A DNA stretch of 64,000 nt from Setomelanomma holmii (lineage: Eukaryota; Ascomycota; Dothideomycetes; Pleosporales; Phaeosphaeriaceae), in assembly GCA_010015745.1 (NCBI GenBank), contig ML978286.1:1-64000 (forward strand), in the 5' to 3' direction. Within the stretch, counting starts at the first letter, position 1. Every line of letters begins with the position of its first letter. Below, in pieces: positions 63,456-64,000 of this stretch. The position numbers were made by a program, and so were the translations under genes. The notes beneath the pieces were generated by a model. The model did no database searches, had not been told where the DNA came from, and worked only from the letters and a program-made list of their open reading frames with translations.

Positions 63456-64000
63456 ATGTCTGGAGACTTCTCCAAGCTAAATGTCGACGCAAACTATCGA
63501 ATCATAGTAGGAGTATATTATGGGACCACATACACAGGTGAACTTCTACGATGCAACTGCGGAAGGACTCCGTCTTTGACGTGCCTGGGTTTCAGCTATA
63601 TTGATTCCTCTAAGGGCTCGAAGCGCACGCTGAACGATGTTAATGACATTCGAGCCTTTCCTGGACAAAACAGTACGGCTGAGCTTAAGATGCCTTCGCG
63701 AATAGCTTATGACACAACCGCGGAAGGCTCTCCCGTGAGACATATCGGTTTCCAGGTAACGCCAAAGATGACAAGCTACAGCTGGAACAAGGTTTTGCTA
63801 GACCAGCATACGAGAACAACAGAATACGATGATCCTTCGTTACAACGAAGTGGTGGGATGGGGATGTTACGATTACCACCTGGAAAGACGGTCGAGAAAG
63901 TGTTGACAGACTAATTTATAGAGATATACAAATGGCTTATTAGCTACTTGGAGAGGCGAATCAGCGCGCATGTTCTTGGTCTAACACCTCTGGAGTTCTG
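63456..64000 (+). CDS. Hsp70-like ATPase domain protein, partial
   Basis: From ATG 63456 (MSGDFSKLNVDANYRIIVGV) the frame gives YYGTTYTG, the phosphate-1 loop of actin/Hsp70-type ATPases (D changed to Y), then SYIDSSKGSK, IRAFPGQNSTAELKMPSRIAYD and SYSWNKVLLDQH, typical of the fungal Hsp70-like family. A TAA follows LTD at 63912-63914, but the frame continues with IYKWLISYLERRI to the window edge, as expected for this family, so it is either broken here or has an intron not identified. The gene runs off the right edge. No strong start context. Confidence 0.5.

Overview
The window is nuclear DNA of a filamentous ascomycete (Pezizomycotina). The evidence is many short introns of about 42-65 nt (up to about 160 nt) with GT..AG ends and CTAAC/CTGAC-like branch sites, fungal-only protein families (OrsD-like, Fungal_trans_2-like factor, chloroperoxidase-like, DUF7580-like, fungal C2H2), and transposon relics whose stop codons look like CpA-to-TpA (RIP-type) mutations. 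The style resembles Dothideomycetes, but that is an impression and not a proof. No rRNA, tRNA, CRISPR array or telomere repeat was recognised.

Layout. 1-6.5 kb is a transposon graveyard: two Copia-type LTR relics on the minus strand (the left one runs off the window), an OrsD-like pseudogene holding a cleanly inserted solo LTR, a fold-back repeat, and a truncated kinesin-like relic. 7-17 kb holds a glyoxalase-fold gene, three unknown genes, a peroxisomal acyl-CoA dehydrogenase ending in SKL, a multi-membrane-segment gene broken by a 160-bp MITE, and a small secreted cysteine-rich protein.

17-38 kb is the conserved core: cohesin loader Scc4/Mau2, a YheT-like hydrolase, Loc1, Vps68, Vps55, proteasome alpha-6, ATP synthase epsilon, Mak10/Naa35, a CENP-W-like histone-fold protein, QCR2, Rpc82 and a large BTB-like protein. 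Gene spacing is tight, with several divergent promoters of 250-530 bp. Vps55 and Vps68, which form one complex in yeast, are convergent neighbours.

38-49 kb is sparser: two unknown genes, a second type of MITE, a transcription-factor-like gene without a zinc cluster and an unknown membrane protein. 49.6-64 kb is an accessory region: a large C2H2 protein with one apparent frameshift, a DUF7580-like gene head to head with it, a TPR-like gene whose C-terminus comes from the second copy of the 160-bp MITE, a cytochrome P450 fragment, a degraded TolB-like propeller gene, a chloroperoxidase-like gene, a GTPase-tail relic, a coiled-coil unknown and a partial Hsp70-like ATPase at the right edge.

Most exon joins were checked by hand for reading phase; no alignment or database search was run, so family names come from recognised motifs.
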